Source: Paragonimus westermani
Lineage: Eukaryota > Platyhelminthes > Trematoda > Plagiorchiida > Troglotrematidae
Length of the DNA: 64,000 bases
NCBI GenBank assembly: GCA_008508345.1
Contig: QNGE01000428.1
Span: 186,001 to 250,000, forward strand
Direction of reading: 5' to 3'
Made by a program: the position numbers and the translations under genes. Below the pieces are notes generated by a model, which had not been told where the DNA came from, did not search any database, and worked only from the letters and a program-made list of their open reading frames with translations. This document shows positions 37,401 through 49,164 of this stretch, piece after piece. Positions within the stretch are counted from its first letter, which is position 1. Every line of letters starts with the position of its first letter.

Positions 37401-40400
37401 CAACCAGTAGAAGACCAGAGGACGTTTGCATTTTCACGTAATTCGACCATTTCCGTAAAGTTATGAATTAATTCCAAGAAATGAATTTTACAGCAGATCT
37501 CCTACCTTACAACATACTATGTTGAACCATCCTCATCGACAGTAGAGTCGTCGAACAGTAGAAGCGCAACCTTCTGTTTTTAGGGTTCATCCCAGGTTTT
37601 CCGGTGCACGATGTGCAATATTATTTGTCTGGTCCTTATTGGCTGCTCAGCCAGCTTATGGGCTGTCTCTCGGTGCTGGTGATATTATGTGAATTACCCT
37701 CGCCTGGACTTTTGAAAAACTGTCCTCGTCATCGACATTTCTGATGCCTGTCTATTAGTTGATACACCAAACAAAAGTGAGTATAGACAGCTAACGCTTC
37801 CCAGATGGCCCGGATGATTCGTGAACGTATGCACTTTTCTGCCCTGATACCACGCTTTTGCACGTGTGTAATTTCAACCTACCATTTTATTCACGATCCT
37901 AAGGAAATGTATAAACTAAGCTTGGCTTTTGTCAACTTCATTGATATTTGACAGTCTTTATGGAATGATTTCCGAAACTGCTGGCAAACAATACAACAAA
38001 CCTTAAGGGATACACCAAAAAACAAGTTTTCAGTTATTTCAGAAGATACCATGAATAATAGAGAATGCCAAATAAAGAAATGTATTTTGCCAGTCGTATC
38101 AACATCATTAATACTTTGAAGGATCCTGAATCATTTGTGACAGTCTTACCGATCTTCAAATCCCCTACATTGCTTTGCTTGTTTCAACATTGGATAGTCA
38201 GCTGTAAGCTGACTCTTGTGTCGTAAAACCTTGGCTTATGTTAAGTTACTTAAATTCGTTTGTTACAGAATTTGTATTTGTTCAGAGAGTTATTATTCGA
38301 ACTTACCGGTGACATTAGCCGTACTGTAAATCTTGAGCACAGAAAAAACATTCAGTATGGGCAGCATATATCAGTAGGTCTTGTCAAGTATTATACCACT
38401 AGAACATTTTTCTGAATAGAAAACCACCAAGGCCTCATCTGTTTTGAGGTTAACCATGTCGCATGTGTTTTGGATTAAGTACAAACTCGTGTCTCAAACT
38501 AGCCATGGGAAATTGTTGTTCAGCTTCAACCAATTCCACTTTAAATCACTGAACGTTAGTATTTGAGGTTACAGCACTTCAACACATTCAATAGTAAGTA
38601 ATTCAAATTTAACATGTCTCTGCGCAGCTCTATTTTCTAGGACTGCAGAATATTAATTAACGTGAGAAAGCCCCCCGGATGAGGATTATTCAGGAGCAAT
38701 AAAAACAAGTTACTTACGTATTTACTAATATCCCTAGACAGTGTAGCTCAGCAAAAATGATGGTCATTTAACTTTCCAGTGTGGGTACATGACAGTAAAT
38801 AAATTAATCCGTTTGGTTAGAATCGTGTGCTACAATATTTTAACCGTCAAGTTTCAATTTATGTACCCTTCACAAATGAAGTTTTTAACATCTTAGAATG
38901 TGACGCCTTTCCGTCTCCAGAAGTACTCAACATACCACAGGCTTGTCCAGAATACCAGTTGGGTGGGATGACAGAAAACTTAAACGAACACAAGTGTTGA
39001 GCTGTTAGATTCACAAAATTTAGTGTGGAACCAAGCCCCATCCCCCCTCACAAAAATGGATCGATCGTTGAACCTGTCCTTAATGTTCGGTCAGCTTGAC
39101 AAAGCCAGGACACTGGTTACATACAAAATGTCAACAACCGTGACATACTGAAACACTGTGATGACAACTGTAAAAGTTCAACGAAATTTACACCGAGAAA
39201 TTGATTTAGGCGCCATGAGATGTGAACATTCAACAAACGTAACCATATTTGCAGTGGATAGAATATTTAACAGAGTTATTCGAACAACTTCATCCCCAGT
39301 TGGTCTGCTTAATTTCCGGAGCATTAAGAAAGTTCGCTAATTAGTGGATGGCAGAAGAACCGTATCCAACGGAGGTGAACACATGAATTTCAGCTTGAAC
39401 TTAATAGAGCATGTGTTTATACATTTAAAAAACCGAATAATGACAATGTTCGGGAGTAGAGAGACTTATGTAGAAAAACACAACAAATTTAACGAGATTA
39501 TGACGGAGAATGAGGTATCGGTTGGACAAATGTCACAGAGAAGTGGAAGGCAGTTAAGAACCTCTTGTATGAAGTCCGTGAATAATACTACCGAAGGGAA
39601 AGTGCGCATGCTTTCAAAGAACTAATGATTAATTTATACGGATTGAAGAAAACTTCGGATTTGCAACAAAGATCGGGAGTCAAAAACATTGGTGACTCTG
39701 GAAGACCGCGTTAATTGGGTCTCGACTTAACATATTCAACATACTCGGTCGATTGATACCCAAGAAGAGCCCTGTTTTCAAAGTGTATTTGGAAACGTTT
39801 ACTGAAAGGCTGCGGCTGATTGTTAATCTATGGGGGAAACAAAATGTTAATGCAACTGGAAGCATTGGGCGTTGAACGATGTGCGCTAGATTAACTAGCC
39901 TATTCGATAAGACTGTTCTTTAGAAGGGAAGAGGAGTGCGTTTTAGAACACTGACGCCGGAACACGATATAATCTGTGTGTTGGCGAGAACAAATCCCCG
40001 GGAATATATGAAACGGACATAAGTAGATAGATAAATTTTCTAATCAGCGAACTTCCGAAGGAGTGACGAGTGGAGAAGATATTTGACTGTTCAAACGTGA
40101 AATGTGTGATGGATTTGAAAACTAATCAACTGACAGCAAGAAAATCAAAAGTTGAGTATCGTGTTGCTTGAGAATACACACGAACTGCTTAGTAGTTTGA
40201 CTGAAGTCATTGAAGAACGCAAACGGGCAACTTTACATTTGCTATCTGGAAACAGCGAAACTGTTTAGACAAGACAGGACAGTGTGCCAACATTTGACCG
40301 AAGTTGGGAACACGCAATCTGTTGTGGATCGACGTAGTTATTCTGTAACAGTACATGTTCGAGATGAACTTGATAGAAAAAATCCAACGCTAACAGTAAG

Positions 40401-42305
40401 CGTGTAGTCGATGGCAATTTAGATGCGCCCATGATTCAGTGCCGGTGTAATGCGAGCAATTATCCAACGAACAAGTTTCTCATGCGTGAGGCACTTTCTC
40501 CAAATATCCCACCAAACGCCCAACCAGATTTTTACCACATTCTTTAGGAACAACTGGCGATGACGCATCTATCCTTCCAGTTGTGCCAACTCTGGATTGT
40601 ACCGTTTTGCTCTGTAAGCGGCTATACGTTTAATAAAACGAAAGATTGCATTTAAAGAAACTGACTGAGGTGCAGAAGCTTCGGGGAAGCACACTGAACT
40701 TTCCAACACGCTGTTAAACTCCTCACTATCCCACAAGATTTCTTGTGGAAAGCAGTCAACACTTCTTGATTGTTTCTCCGCACCTCAAAGGTCGAGACAG
40801 TTTTTGGTATCGAGCAATAGATGAGTGTATACAGAAGCGTGGTAAAGTAGTTAACTTGTTTTACCAATGAAATTAGTTCCATAACTCCATAGCTCTTTGC
40901 CAGCTATTCATAGGAGGTTTCTTGAGTTTTGTTGATAAGAATGTATCAGCACACAAGAACGTGTCCATTGTGAGCGAAAGGCTTCAAAATAAGGTTTACC
41001 TAACTAATGTATGGGTCACAATGGATAGTGATTAGAATGAACAAATGACCCAGTCTGTTTTGAAAATGGTTTATGAGTACCAAAAATCGGAACGGCTAGG
41101 AGTACTGTAGTGAAACATTTGCCAGAATATGGCCACAGTAAATTCCTCGTGGACTTTCAATGCTGCAAAATTCCCGCGCCAAATTTGGTGCACATGAAGT
41201 CAATCATTTTGGGCATAATTTTTAACGCTTTTCTAACAGCTCGATCCACAGGACCTTTCATTGAGACTCATAAACATTACCAATTTATCCGAAAATGTTA
41301 AATTGCTTAATATTCTGCGATTTGACTCAGAATAAAAAGATATCTGAAGAGAAAAGGGTTAAAAGGAAGTGTCCAACAGAACAGACCATTTGACAATCAC
41401 TCAAATGCCTAAAAGCTATTAAGACAGATAAGACAGTCTTTGAAATGAGTGTAATTGTCTTGTGAAATTGAACATTTTCGAGGTATTCAGACCTTCCATT
41501 AGCAATCTAGGGAAGAGCGCAAGTGATCAGTTTATTATGAGAGACAGAGCATATGATTAGAGCAAAGAGTAAATTGATATAAACGCATGTTTAACGGCAG
41601 ATATCGGTTAAGGGAACAATTTTACTATAATAATAAAGCTGGACTCTCATAGTAAATCAGAAGAATTTGTAACTCCCATGTGAAATATTTTATTCCTTTG
41701 AGCTATGGGTTCCTCATTATGAAATTATTGCGGTTTGACTCAACTGTCACCGGTGTACGTCTTTTGAAGACTGAACATTTTGGAGAGTTTAACTGAACGC
41801 TACAGCTTTCCGTCTGAGATCAAACACACCTCCGTCTTTTATGATGATCGTCCGTGTTGTTCCTGCCCGTCGAAGGACGATGAAATATTAGAGTAACGAC
41901 ATATGAATGCGGTAAAGTTTAGAAGGCTCTAGTTGTCCGATAAACATAAGAATACATAAGACACTGTTAATTAGAACACCAGACAACTATTCACTTTCCA
42001 TCATGTTGAGTAAAGTTCATTCATCCAGAAAATAATCTGGTAAACATTTATACTGTTAGTGTTTTTGTGTGTCTGTACCGTTAAATGTTACACAAATGTT
42101 GTATTTCACGTACTGTAAGAATCACCAAGAACCAAAAGACAACACAGATACCAGGCTTCGTGGTTACAAGTAGACAAAATATGACTTATCAGACAGACGA
42201 ACTCTGCTAAACAGCCTACAGAAGACTGCTGTGAACGAACGAGCCAAAGGCTCTTTGATTTACGCCATTCAACTTTTCTCGCATGTTGTCATTTGCTCAT
42301 ACGAT
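34440..42305. other. No gene recognised
   Basis: About 8 kb of sequence with only short frames (up to 93 codons, 39,344-39,625). A pair of minus-strand frames at 36,428-36,628 and 36,130-36,390 has coding-like composition but no recognisable family or splice sites. No repeat arrays or long palindromes were seen. Confidence 0.45.
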
Positions 42306-42310
42306 TACCT

Positions 42311-42385
42311 GTCGCCTAAGTGGTTGGACACTAAATTAGGCTGAACCCAAAGGGCATAGATTACTAAGGTTATAGGATCGAATTG
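42311..42385 (+). repeat. Weak tRNA-like (box A / box B) sequence
   Basis: GTCGCCTAAGTGG resembles a pol III box A and AGGATCGAATTG, about 60 bases downstream, resembles a box B. No cloverleaf can be drawn with confidence. It may be the head of a decayed tRNA-derived SINE or a chance match. Confidence 0.2.
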
Positions 42386-43300
42386 TGCATGCACTTCTCC
42401 AATTTCGTTTCAACGGTGACATGTAAACATATCAGTAGATTGAGAATGACCTGAACGCCACCATAGTCGGCTCTCCGTGATAAAGTGAACATATCAACTG
42501 TGGGTTGTACTGTGTGCGATAGGTTGACGAATAAGCAGATATTCGTTGTTAGGTGAATGCCCTAAAGTACATTTCCGAGTCTGATGACAGCCAATGATGT
42601 AGTGTACTCAGGTCACTGATAGTTCAGCTACAGAACCGTCTTAGAAAATTGCTTAACAGGATGGTTACCGGATTTTAATTGACGATTCAAAATGATCTCA
42701 GATCTAGCAGGAATTAACTGACAACTTTCCGGTCAATTCAAAAGGAATCGCTGGTAGATGCAAAAGTAGTGAGGAAAATTTATAAGCATCCTTTTTGTAG
42801 TTCGATCGTGATTTTATCCCTCTGTTAAATGAAACCTATTTTGTTAAATGAACTAACTTCATGAGGGTACATACTACGTTTACGGAAGTTGTTAACAACT
42901 GACGTTCTCACAAAGGTTGTATGAAAGGCATACCAATAGCGAAACCAGACTGCCTCTGCCGACACTGCTCAGATATTTTCTTGGGCACAGTCATTCCTGT
43001 GATAGTTGTTTGTCCACAGATGTATGCTTGCAGTCTCGTGTACATCGTGTAGCATTGCATCTCATCTCTGACTTCTCAAAACAGCCTTTCGGCGCGCATT
43101 AGGAGCCCAAACGGATATGATATCGTGAGTGGTATCACGAGATGATGAGCCGATCAGTGCTGGCGGCAGGATTATCTCAGAACTGTTTCTAACAACCGGT
43201 GTCCTCACGTCTAGCATATCAATCTGAAACACCGAAAAATGGCGTAATTTTCTATTTTGTTGAACAGTAGTGATAACCCCTTTTGAACACACGTACCAGA

Positions 43301-43529
43301 TTAGAACTTCCCTCTTATGAACACTCGTTGGTACTCCATAGCCTGGCCACCGTCGGCAATTGAGCACTCGGACAATCTTTCATAATGTGACAGCATTGGT
43401 CTCATCTAAACTGACCTTCGATTTAGCATGTTCCACTGATCATATCTGAACGTCCAACCAATTCTGTCCACTAGTCCCAGGGAGATGACAACCATTAGGG
43501 AAAAAATCACATTACAGTGTCGATAACAT
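43301..43529 (-). repeat. ~228-bp dispersed repeat, copy 1
   Basis: It matches 45,358-45,585 in direct orientation, about 93% identical over the 207 bases from ACTCGTTGG to CGATAACAT, with a weaker 22-base extension at the low-coordinate end. I assign minus orientation because the other copy ends in an (AT)n tract on that side, as a LINE or SINE 3' tail would. No coding function recognised. Confidence 0.85.
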
Positions 43530-45336
43530 CTAGGTGAAGGATTTTACGGCAGTATTAAGGGCACAAGTTGATCGAAGCCGATCTCCTTGTTATAGCTACC
43601 TCAGAATGGGATCTGTGGGCGAAGAAGTCTCATTAGACTTTTGGTGGCATGCTACCATACAAGTGAGAGTCAGTGTAGGCTACATCTTTTAAAAATGGGG
43701 TCAGAACTACTGATACAGTCTGCCGTTGTAAGTATGTTGTTAGCATCCTAAGCCACTCAAGTGATACTATAACATGAAGGTCAGTCGCTTCCGCTCTGAC
43801 TGTCCATAGCACTTGTGGCCCCAATCTGAAACAATATGAAGGCACCGGGGAACAGCGTTCTTTCGAAGTAGGGGTTCGGACAGCAGTCCTGAAAAGAGAA
43901 ACACGACGAACAAGCATGAGCCAAAGGCCCAGTAAGCCACGCACACGACGTTTACAAACGAAAGCTAAAACGGCACCGACGACACAGCAGCATGCCCCGT
44001 TACACAACTCAAATTCAATCCGTGCGCGTTCGCTGGTTTCGGTGGCGCGTTACAATATTACAATTTAAACAAGTGTCCTCAGGAACAAGGGTCAAGCGTA
44101 AGCTTGACAGTTCGTTCCAAAGAAGAAAACGGTTCACACTGACTGGTTCACTATTAAATCAACAATACGAACAAGTAACCATAATTGATTGTGGACGATC
44201 TGTTCTTTGCATGTCAGATCATTTCCCACTCTAGAAAACTGGCCACCACTTTTCAACGGATTGTGGTGTGGTTGGTCTCACTTGCAAAGTTTGACAAACA
44301 AAACTGAGATGGATTCACCACGAACATATATGAATTCCCGTTAAACTGTGTTAAACGACTCACTGTTGGTTTTCAATAAACGCATTTGTCCACCCCAATG
44401 AAAACCACTAAATTAATACGAATTTGGTCCACCAACATCTCGAGTTCACCCCGCCATATAGGTTTCTATCGTAATATCTTTTGATATGTCCAGTAGTAGA
44501 GTGGGATTCGGATTCGAAAAGCGGAGCAGCCAGTAAGGCAAGCGAACTCCATTTGCATCATTCCAGTTAACCGATGAAATTGTCTGTCAACAACCACTTT
44601 AGCTGATTTCTCCACCTATCCTTATCTAACCAACCGTCTGTTTTTTTCTGTTCCTAATTCTGGCACTCAGGTCCAGTGATGTGTAGTGCATGCCCCAGCA
44701 GTAATGGGGAATGGGGTTTAGAGACAGAGTATTTAGTTTACACTGCAACCTGCCTGCAAACGGGCAGATAGGCTGGTTGTGAAGGACGCTGAAGGGGAAT
44801 AAGTGAAATGATGAATAAGGAGGTTCTTTCAGGGAAATTTCGTAAACATAAACATATCCCCTAATGAGTTACTGGTGCTGATTGACGTTCGAACAGATAG
44901 AGAGTATGTGTACCATGTGTGTTCCTGGACAAATCATGGATGAATAGATAATTTTTGCTATTCAGCTGTAGCCCGCATCTTGCGCACACATACAAACACA
45001 CAATAAAGATACTCGGAAGGAATGACCGAGTAAACACTGAGGCTACGCACTGCCCTTTCGCTTATGTGCAAGGCACGTGTGTGATTGTGTATGGTTGCTG
45101 CATGGTATATCCTGCCGGATGACTACAGCTTCTGGCAAGCTGGCTGAGCATTTCTATCCAGACTGCTGAATGTCCTGATTGGGAAAGCGGACTAGTTATG
45201 ATGGCACCCAGATATATCAGTCATACTAGTGATATGAACCCTAAGCATACCTTAACAACACTGCTATAGTAACCAAGAGAGCGGTTCACGCTTGATGGTT
45301 ATAATACAGATGAATAGTTGAAAAGTGAAGCCAGTC
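43530..45336. other. Interval between the two repeat copies; no gene recognised
   Basis: 1.8 kb holding a 124-codon minus-strand frame (43,633-44,007) and an 80-codon plus-strand frame (43,992-44,234), neither recognisable. Nothing in it resembles gag, pol or a transposase. Confidence 0.45.
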
Positions 45337-45358
45337 ATATATATATATATATATATAT
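45337..45358. repeat. (AT)11 microsatellite
   Basis: Twenty-two bases of perfect AT dinucleotide, directly abutting the dispersed repeat copy that starts at 45,358. It is probably the tail of that element or was seeded by it. Confidence 0.9.
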
Positions 45359-45585
45359 TAGAAGTTCACTCATACAAAGACTCGTTGGCACTCCATAGCC
45401 TGGCCACCGTCGGCAGTTGAGCACCTGGACAATCTTTCATAATGTGACAGCATTGGTCTCACCTAAACCGACCTTCGATTAAGCTTGTTCCACTGATCAT
45501 ATCTGAACGTTCAACCAATTCTGTCCACTAGTTCCAGGAAGATGACAACCAATAGGGAAAAAACCACATTACAGTGTCGATGACA
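45358..45585 (-). repeat. ~228-bp dispersed repeat, copy 2
   Basis: Second copy of the 43,301-43,529 repeat, about 93% identical, direct orientation. On the minus strand it runs from the GTCATCGACACTGTAATG end to a terminal (AT)11, the arrangement expected for a short retroelement 3' end with a simple-repeat tail. Confidence 0.85.
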
Positions 45586-46344
45586 TGTAAACATATAGTT
45601 ACGCGAATAAAAAAGCACCGTTACACTCATATTTCTAATACCTAGCCCTGGTCCAACTCCATATGAAATGACAGCTGGCTGTCCAAAATTTTCTTCATTC
45701 CAATCTTGAAGGGTGCTGGTTCTTTCGACAAACAGAATTATAGTGCATGTGTTGGGCAATGCCTTCAAACCACAAATACTACACAACCATATGCAGCCGG
45801 TGTTGATAATCGCTGTTTGCATTATGGCTTTTGTGTTTGTCCTGTGGATGTGTTTTGAAAACTACTCGCCCCAAGTTGTATTTTGTTTAGCAATAGGTCA
45901 ACCGTGTCAATCTAAGAAGCATGTAGTGAGACGTGGAACACACCGTAAAACAATCAGAAGTCTGCCCAAATCGGAAAACGAGCTAAGGCAACAACCCAGA
46001 TAATCACAACAGATTATTTAAAAATACTCCAGCTCACACTCCCCAAAAAGAAATATGTCATATTACTGAGGCGTCGTCTGACATCCTCTCAGGCATATTG
46101 AGCTAATGGGGTGCCCACAACAAAACCACAACAGCAGCCTGAGGTTTGCGCATTTCTTCCGCACCCGAGGAGAGTATACTCTGAGAAATCATAACACGCC
46201 CTTGACATGGATCAGTCAAGAACGCTAGACATATCGGGATCTGGGCCCTCCTATGCATATCGATACTTCAACAGTTCTGTTGTTTTACTAATGAGTAGTG
46301 TGGTAGATTTATGATTTCAGATGAGACCCAATTGTGAAAAGGCA
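45586..46344. other. No gene recognised
   Basis: A 96-codon plus-strand frame at 45,713-46,003 contains one strongly hydrophobic segment (VLIIAVCIMAFVFVLWMCF) followed by a basic tail. It has no recognisable domain, no exon boundaries, and overlaps a minus-strand frame. I do not call it a gene. Confidence 0.35.
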
Positions 46345-46425
46345 GGGCTTCGGCTGGATTCGAACCAGCGACAGGCACAGCATGCCTTAATGCGGCGAGC
46401 GCTGTACCAGGTGAGTTACAAAGCC
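46345..46425 (-). tRNA. tRNA-like sequence (pseudogene or SINE head)
   Basis: On the minus strand the ends pair as a 7-bp acceptor stem (GGCTTTG with CGAAGCC, one U-G pair). The T arm is perfect: GCTGG-TTCGAAT-CCAGC. It contains an exact box B GGTTCGAATCC (46,356-46,366) and a 10-of-12 box A (TAACTCACCTGG). The D stem has two mismatches, the anticodon arm pairs over only three bases and position 33 is C instead of U. At about 80 bases it has class II tRNA length. It is more likely a tRNA pseudogene or the head of a tRNA-derived SINE than a working tRNA. Confidence 0.5.
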
Positions 46426-46429
46426 AAAT

Positions 46430-48950
46430 AAGGAGCTCTTGTTGTCAAGTACAGGCAGTCAGTGAAAATAGGCTATTTCAACCTCCGCCACGTTGAAAGC
46501 TAAGACGTTTAGTGTACTGGAAGTAATAATGTTTTTATTTTAGGATAAAGATATTTTGGTGTACAAGAGATAGCCAGGCGACTTAGGAGGATACATTGTG
46601 TTGCCGTTCATTTTCACAGAAGTCTTTCTTACATGAAGGACATTTGGCGAAAAGATTTTCACTGTGACGTAATTTAAGAATTCATTATCTCTTGACTAGC
46701 AGCATAGGCACCAAATTACATCGGACTATCAGTCAAAGTTTGCGACGGACTGCTCTAAAATCGCTGCAAAAAAGGTACTACACAGACTTGTGGAGACCCG
46801 ACCAGCTCTTTTGCTGTCCAGATCACAAGGCAAGAGGATATTTGGGTGCCTGGTTAGCACCGCCGACCCAGCTCCGCGCTCACGTATTGTAAACGTAAAG
46901 TTTTATGTACAATTCCCAGTAAAACACGATGAATTGTTACATCTTATAAGTGGAAACAGTACGATCAGTTGTTGCATGTAACTGTAAGAGAGTATGAGGT
47001 AGGTGTCGCTGAAATGTTACTAATAAATATGCTCAGCCGGTTGGTCTCAGAGTTGTTCTCATGAGTATAATAGGCAAAACGTTTGGCTCTCTTTAATTAT
47101 CCGATGGCGTACCAGTTCCGAATTGCTCACACATGGATGCAGGTTAGCTGACAGACGTAAGTAAGATGTCATCAAACTCTTGTTGACTGAGGAGGCTATG
47201 CTAATACAATAGTCATGCAAGCGCCAATGCCAGTGGGATCTATGGTTTCAACCACATATGCAGAGATGCACACTTTGGCTGTTTGTCGAAGCAACTGGGG
47301 ATATGCATTATTGAGCACATCCCCAAATGGTCGTTTGGTTCAGCAAACAAACCTCGCACAGTACGACTGCTCACTGACCGAAGGAATTTGAATATAACCT
47401 GAACGCAACCTTGACATTCCGAAAAATGTACCGTCCAGTATCACAGCAAGTTTTGAAAATTACAGAGGCTGTGACGACACACAAATGAACATCTCTCTCG
47501 TTTTCTTCAATAACATTTACTTTGTTTCACTGCTTTAGGTTTTATTTTACTCTTCACTGAAATTTATCATTCTGACTCTCCTTATCCAGGTCCATTTGAC
47601 CATAAGCTTTTACCGGTTAACGTTCGATTCTTATGTCTTGGAAGTTTCACAGCGAGACCAACATCATGATCCCACCACCAAACATACTGTCTTCTACCAT
47701 CGTTTATGAGGTCATCCGTTACTAGTGGCATATAACATTACTGCCGTGGTAAGGGATGGTAAGTGATTCAAGTGAGCTTACCCAATGCGTCTTCCGTTCT
47801 TCAACTCACTTCTCCAACTGCAGCATTGTTTCACACTGTAGACCATCTTCTAAGTATTCAATTTTATTTAAGCTTTATTCGTTCCGACAAATGTATCCCA
47901 CTATGTACACCACAGAATGGTCATTATCAGTACAGTGCATTTTTGTCGACTAAAGGTCGCTAAAATGTACTATCCATGTCCAGCTTCCTGCTTGTCCACT
48001 GTGCGTTCGTGTTAGGGCTTTTCTCACGCTTCTTTCCAGAGTCTTCACCGACTCTACTAAAATCAGCCCTGTAGTTTACTGACTAACTCAAAAAACAAGC
48101 TTATTTTCACAGTACTCTGTTTTTCGGTTTTCAACTCTCGATCCATGTCACTATAGGGCCCAAAACTATGGCAGAAAGCCCACCAGGCAAAAGGAATTTT
48201 GGAGTTAGAGTGGGTGAAAAAGTTCCGTTTACTAATGTCCTGTAACGTCTAGCGTTTCTATTTACACACATTACCTATTATCTATGTATGTAAACGTATA
48301 GAGTATATTACAATTGGGACTACATGTAGGATGGTTTTGAGTATAGATTTGCACAACAGGACAAATCCTAATTCTTCTTTAATCGTGCTAGCACGTTTGC
48401 TGAACTAAAAGATTAATTGCGAAAACACAAACGCAACCAAGGTAGAATTGTACGCTTTATTGATACGGCAAAACTGAATTTCAAATCAGGCGGCAAATCT
48501 GTCACCATTTTGTTGATGTCTACCACAAACGGAGGAACTGCAGTAGATTCCGAAACAATAGTGAAGAAGAAATCAAACTTTTTGAAGGGTACGTCTGAAT
48601 ACCCTTCGAATTAGTTTTTGATGAACACGGTTGAAGAGGACTTTTGAGAGCTTCTCAGTGTCGGGTTGTAATCGAGTGTTTTTAACATGCCTGCAGCTTG
48701 AGAGGAAACCAAAAGGTCATATGTTTATTAGCAAGGATTTTGTCTGATAGCAAGGTGATACGACAAGCAGTGTTGCGGGTGATTAGTTGGAGTTTGATTG
48801 ACTGCTTATTTGTTTGTCTGATTGACTGGTTGATTAGAAGTGTGTGAAGAAATTTGTGTTACACTGCATAACATGATCAGAACACTTTGCAGTTTGAATG
48901 TCAGCTCGCGAATATCGTGTGGTTGCCAGCCGTAGCTACCGTTCAGCCTG
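46430..48950. other. No gene recognised
   Basis: Short frames only. One at 46,692-46,892 (RTALKSLQKRYYTDLWRPDQ) has coding-like composition but no recognised family. Two overlapping plus-strand frames at 47,756-47,963 are in Ser- and Cys-rich low-information sequence. Confidence 0.4.
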
Positions 48951-48954
48951 TGTG

Positions 48955-49164
48955 ATGACGACCATAAAAAAGTTCGTTACAATTTTACTTTGCATGATTT
49001 TCGGATGGAGTAGAACGGATGCTGATAGATTCACAACGCCCGGATGCACACTAGGTGGTATGCCGATCAAAGAGGTCCACATTTTGTCGGTGAGGACCAG
49101 AAATGTCGGCGTCTGTAGCTTATCACGGAACCACTGGTCGACTGGTTTGGTCTCACATTTGTAG
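48955..49164 (+). CDS. Candidate small secreted peptide or first exon
   Basis: Starting at the Met at 48,955, the frame has a basic start (MTTIKK), a hydrophobic core (FVTILLCMIFGW) and a plausible cleavage region (SRTDADRF), as in a signal peptide. About 45 residues with a few Cys follow (PGCTLGG, GVCSLSRNHW). The total is 69 codons. The open frame extends 19 codons upstream, but the internal Met fits the signal peptide better. Downstream, 49,258-49,680 is open in two frames. Splicing between the two is possible but I see no clear donor. No family recognised. It could be spurious. Confidence 0.22.
   Translation: MTTIKKFVTILLCMIFGWSRTDADRFTTPGCTLGGMPIKEVHILSVRTRNVGVCSLSRNHWSTGLVSHL

Noticed and set aside
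45713..46003. Frame with a single membrane-spanning segment
   Set aside because: Overlaps an equally long minus-strand frame, has no exon boundaries and no recognisable family.
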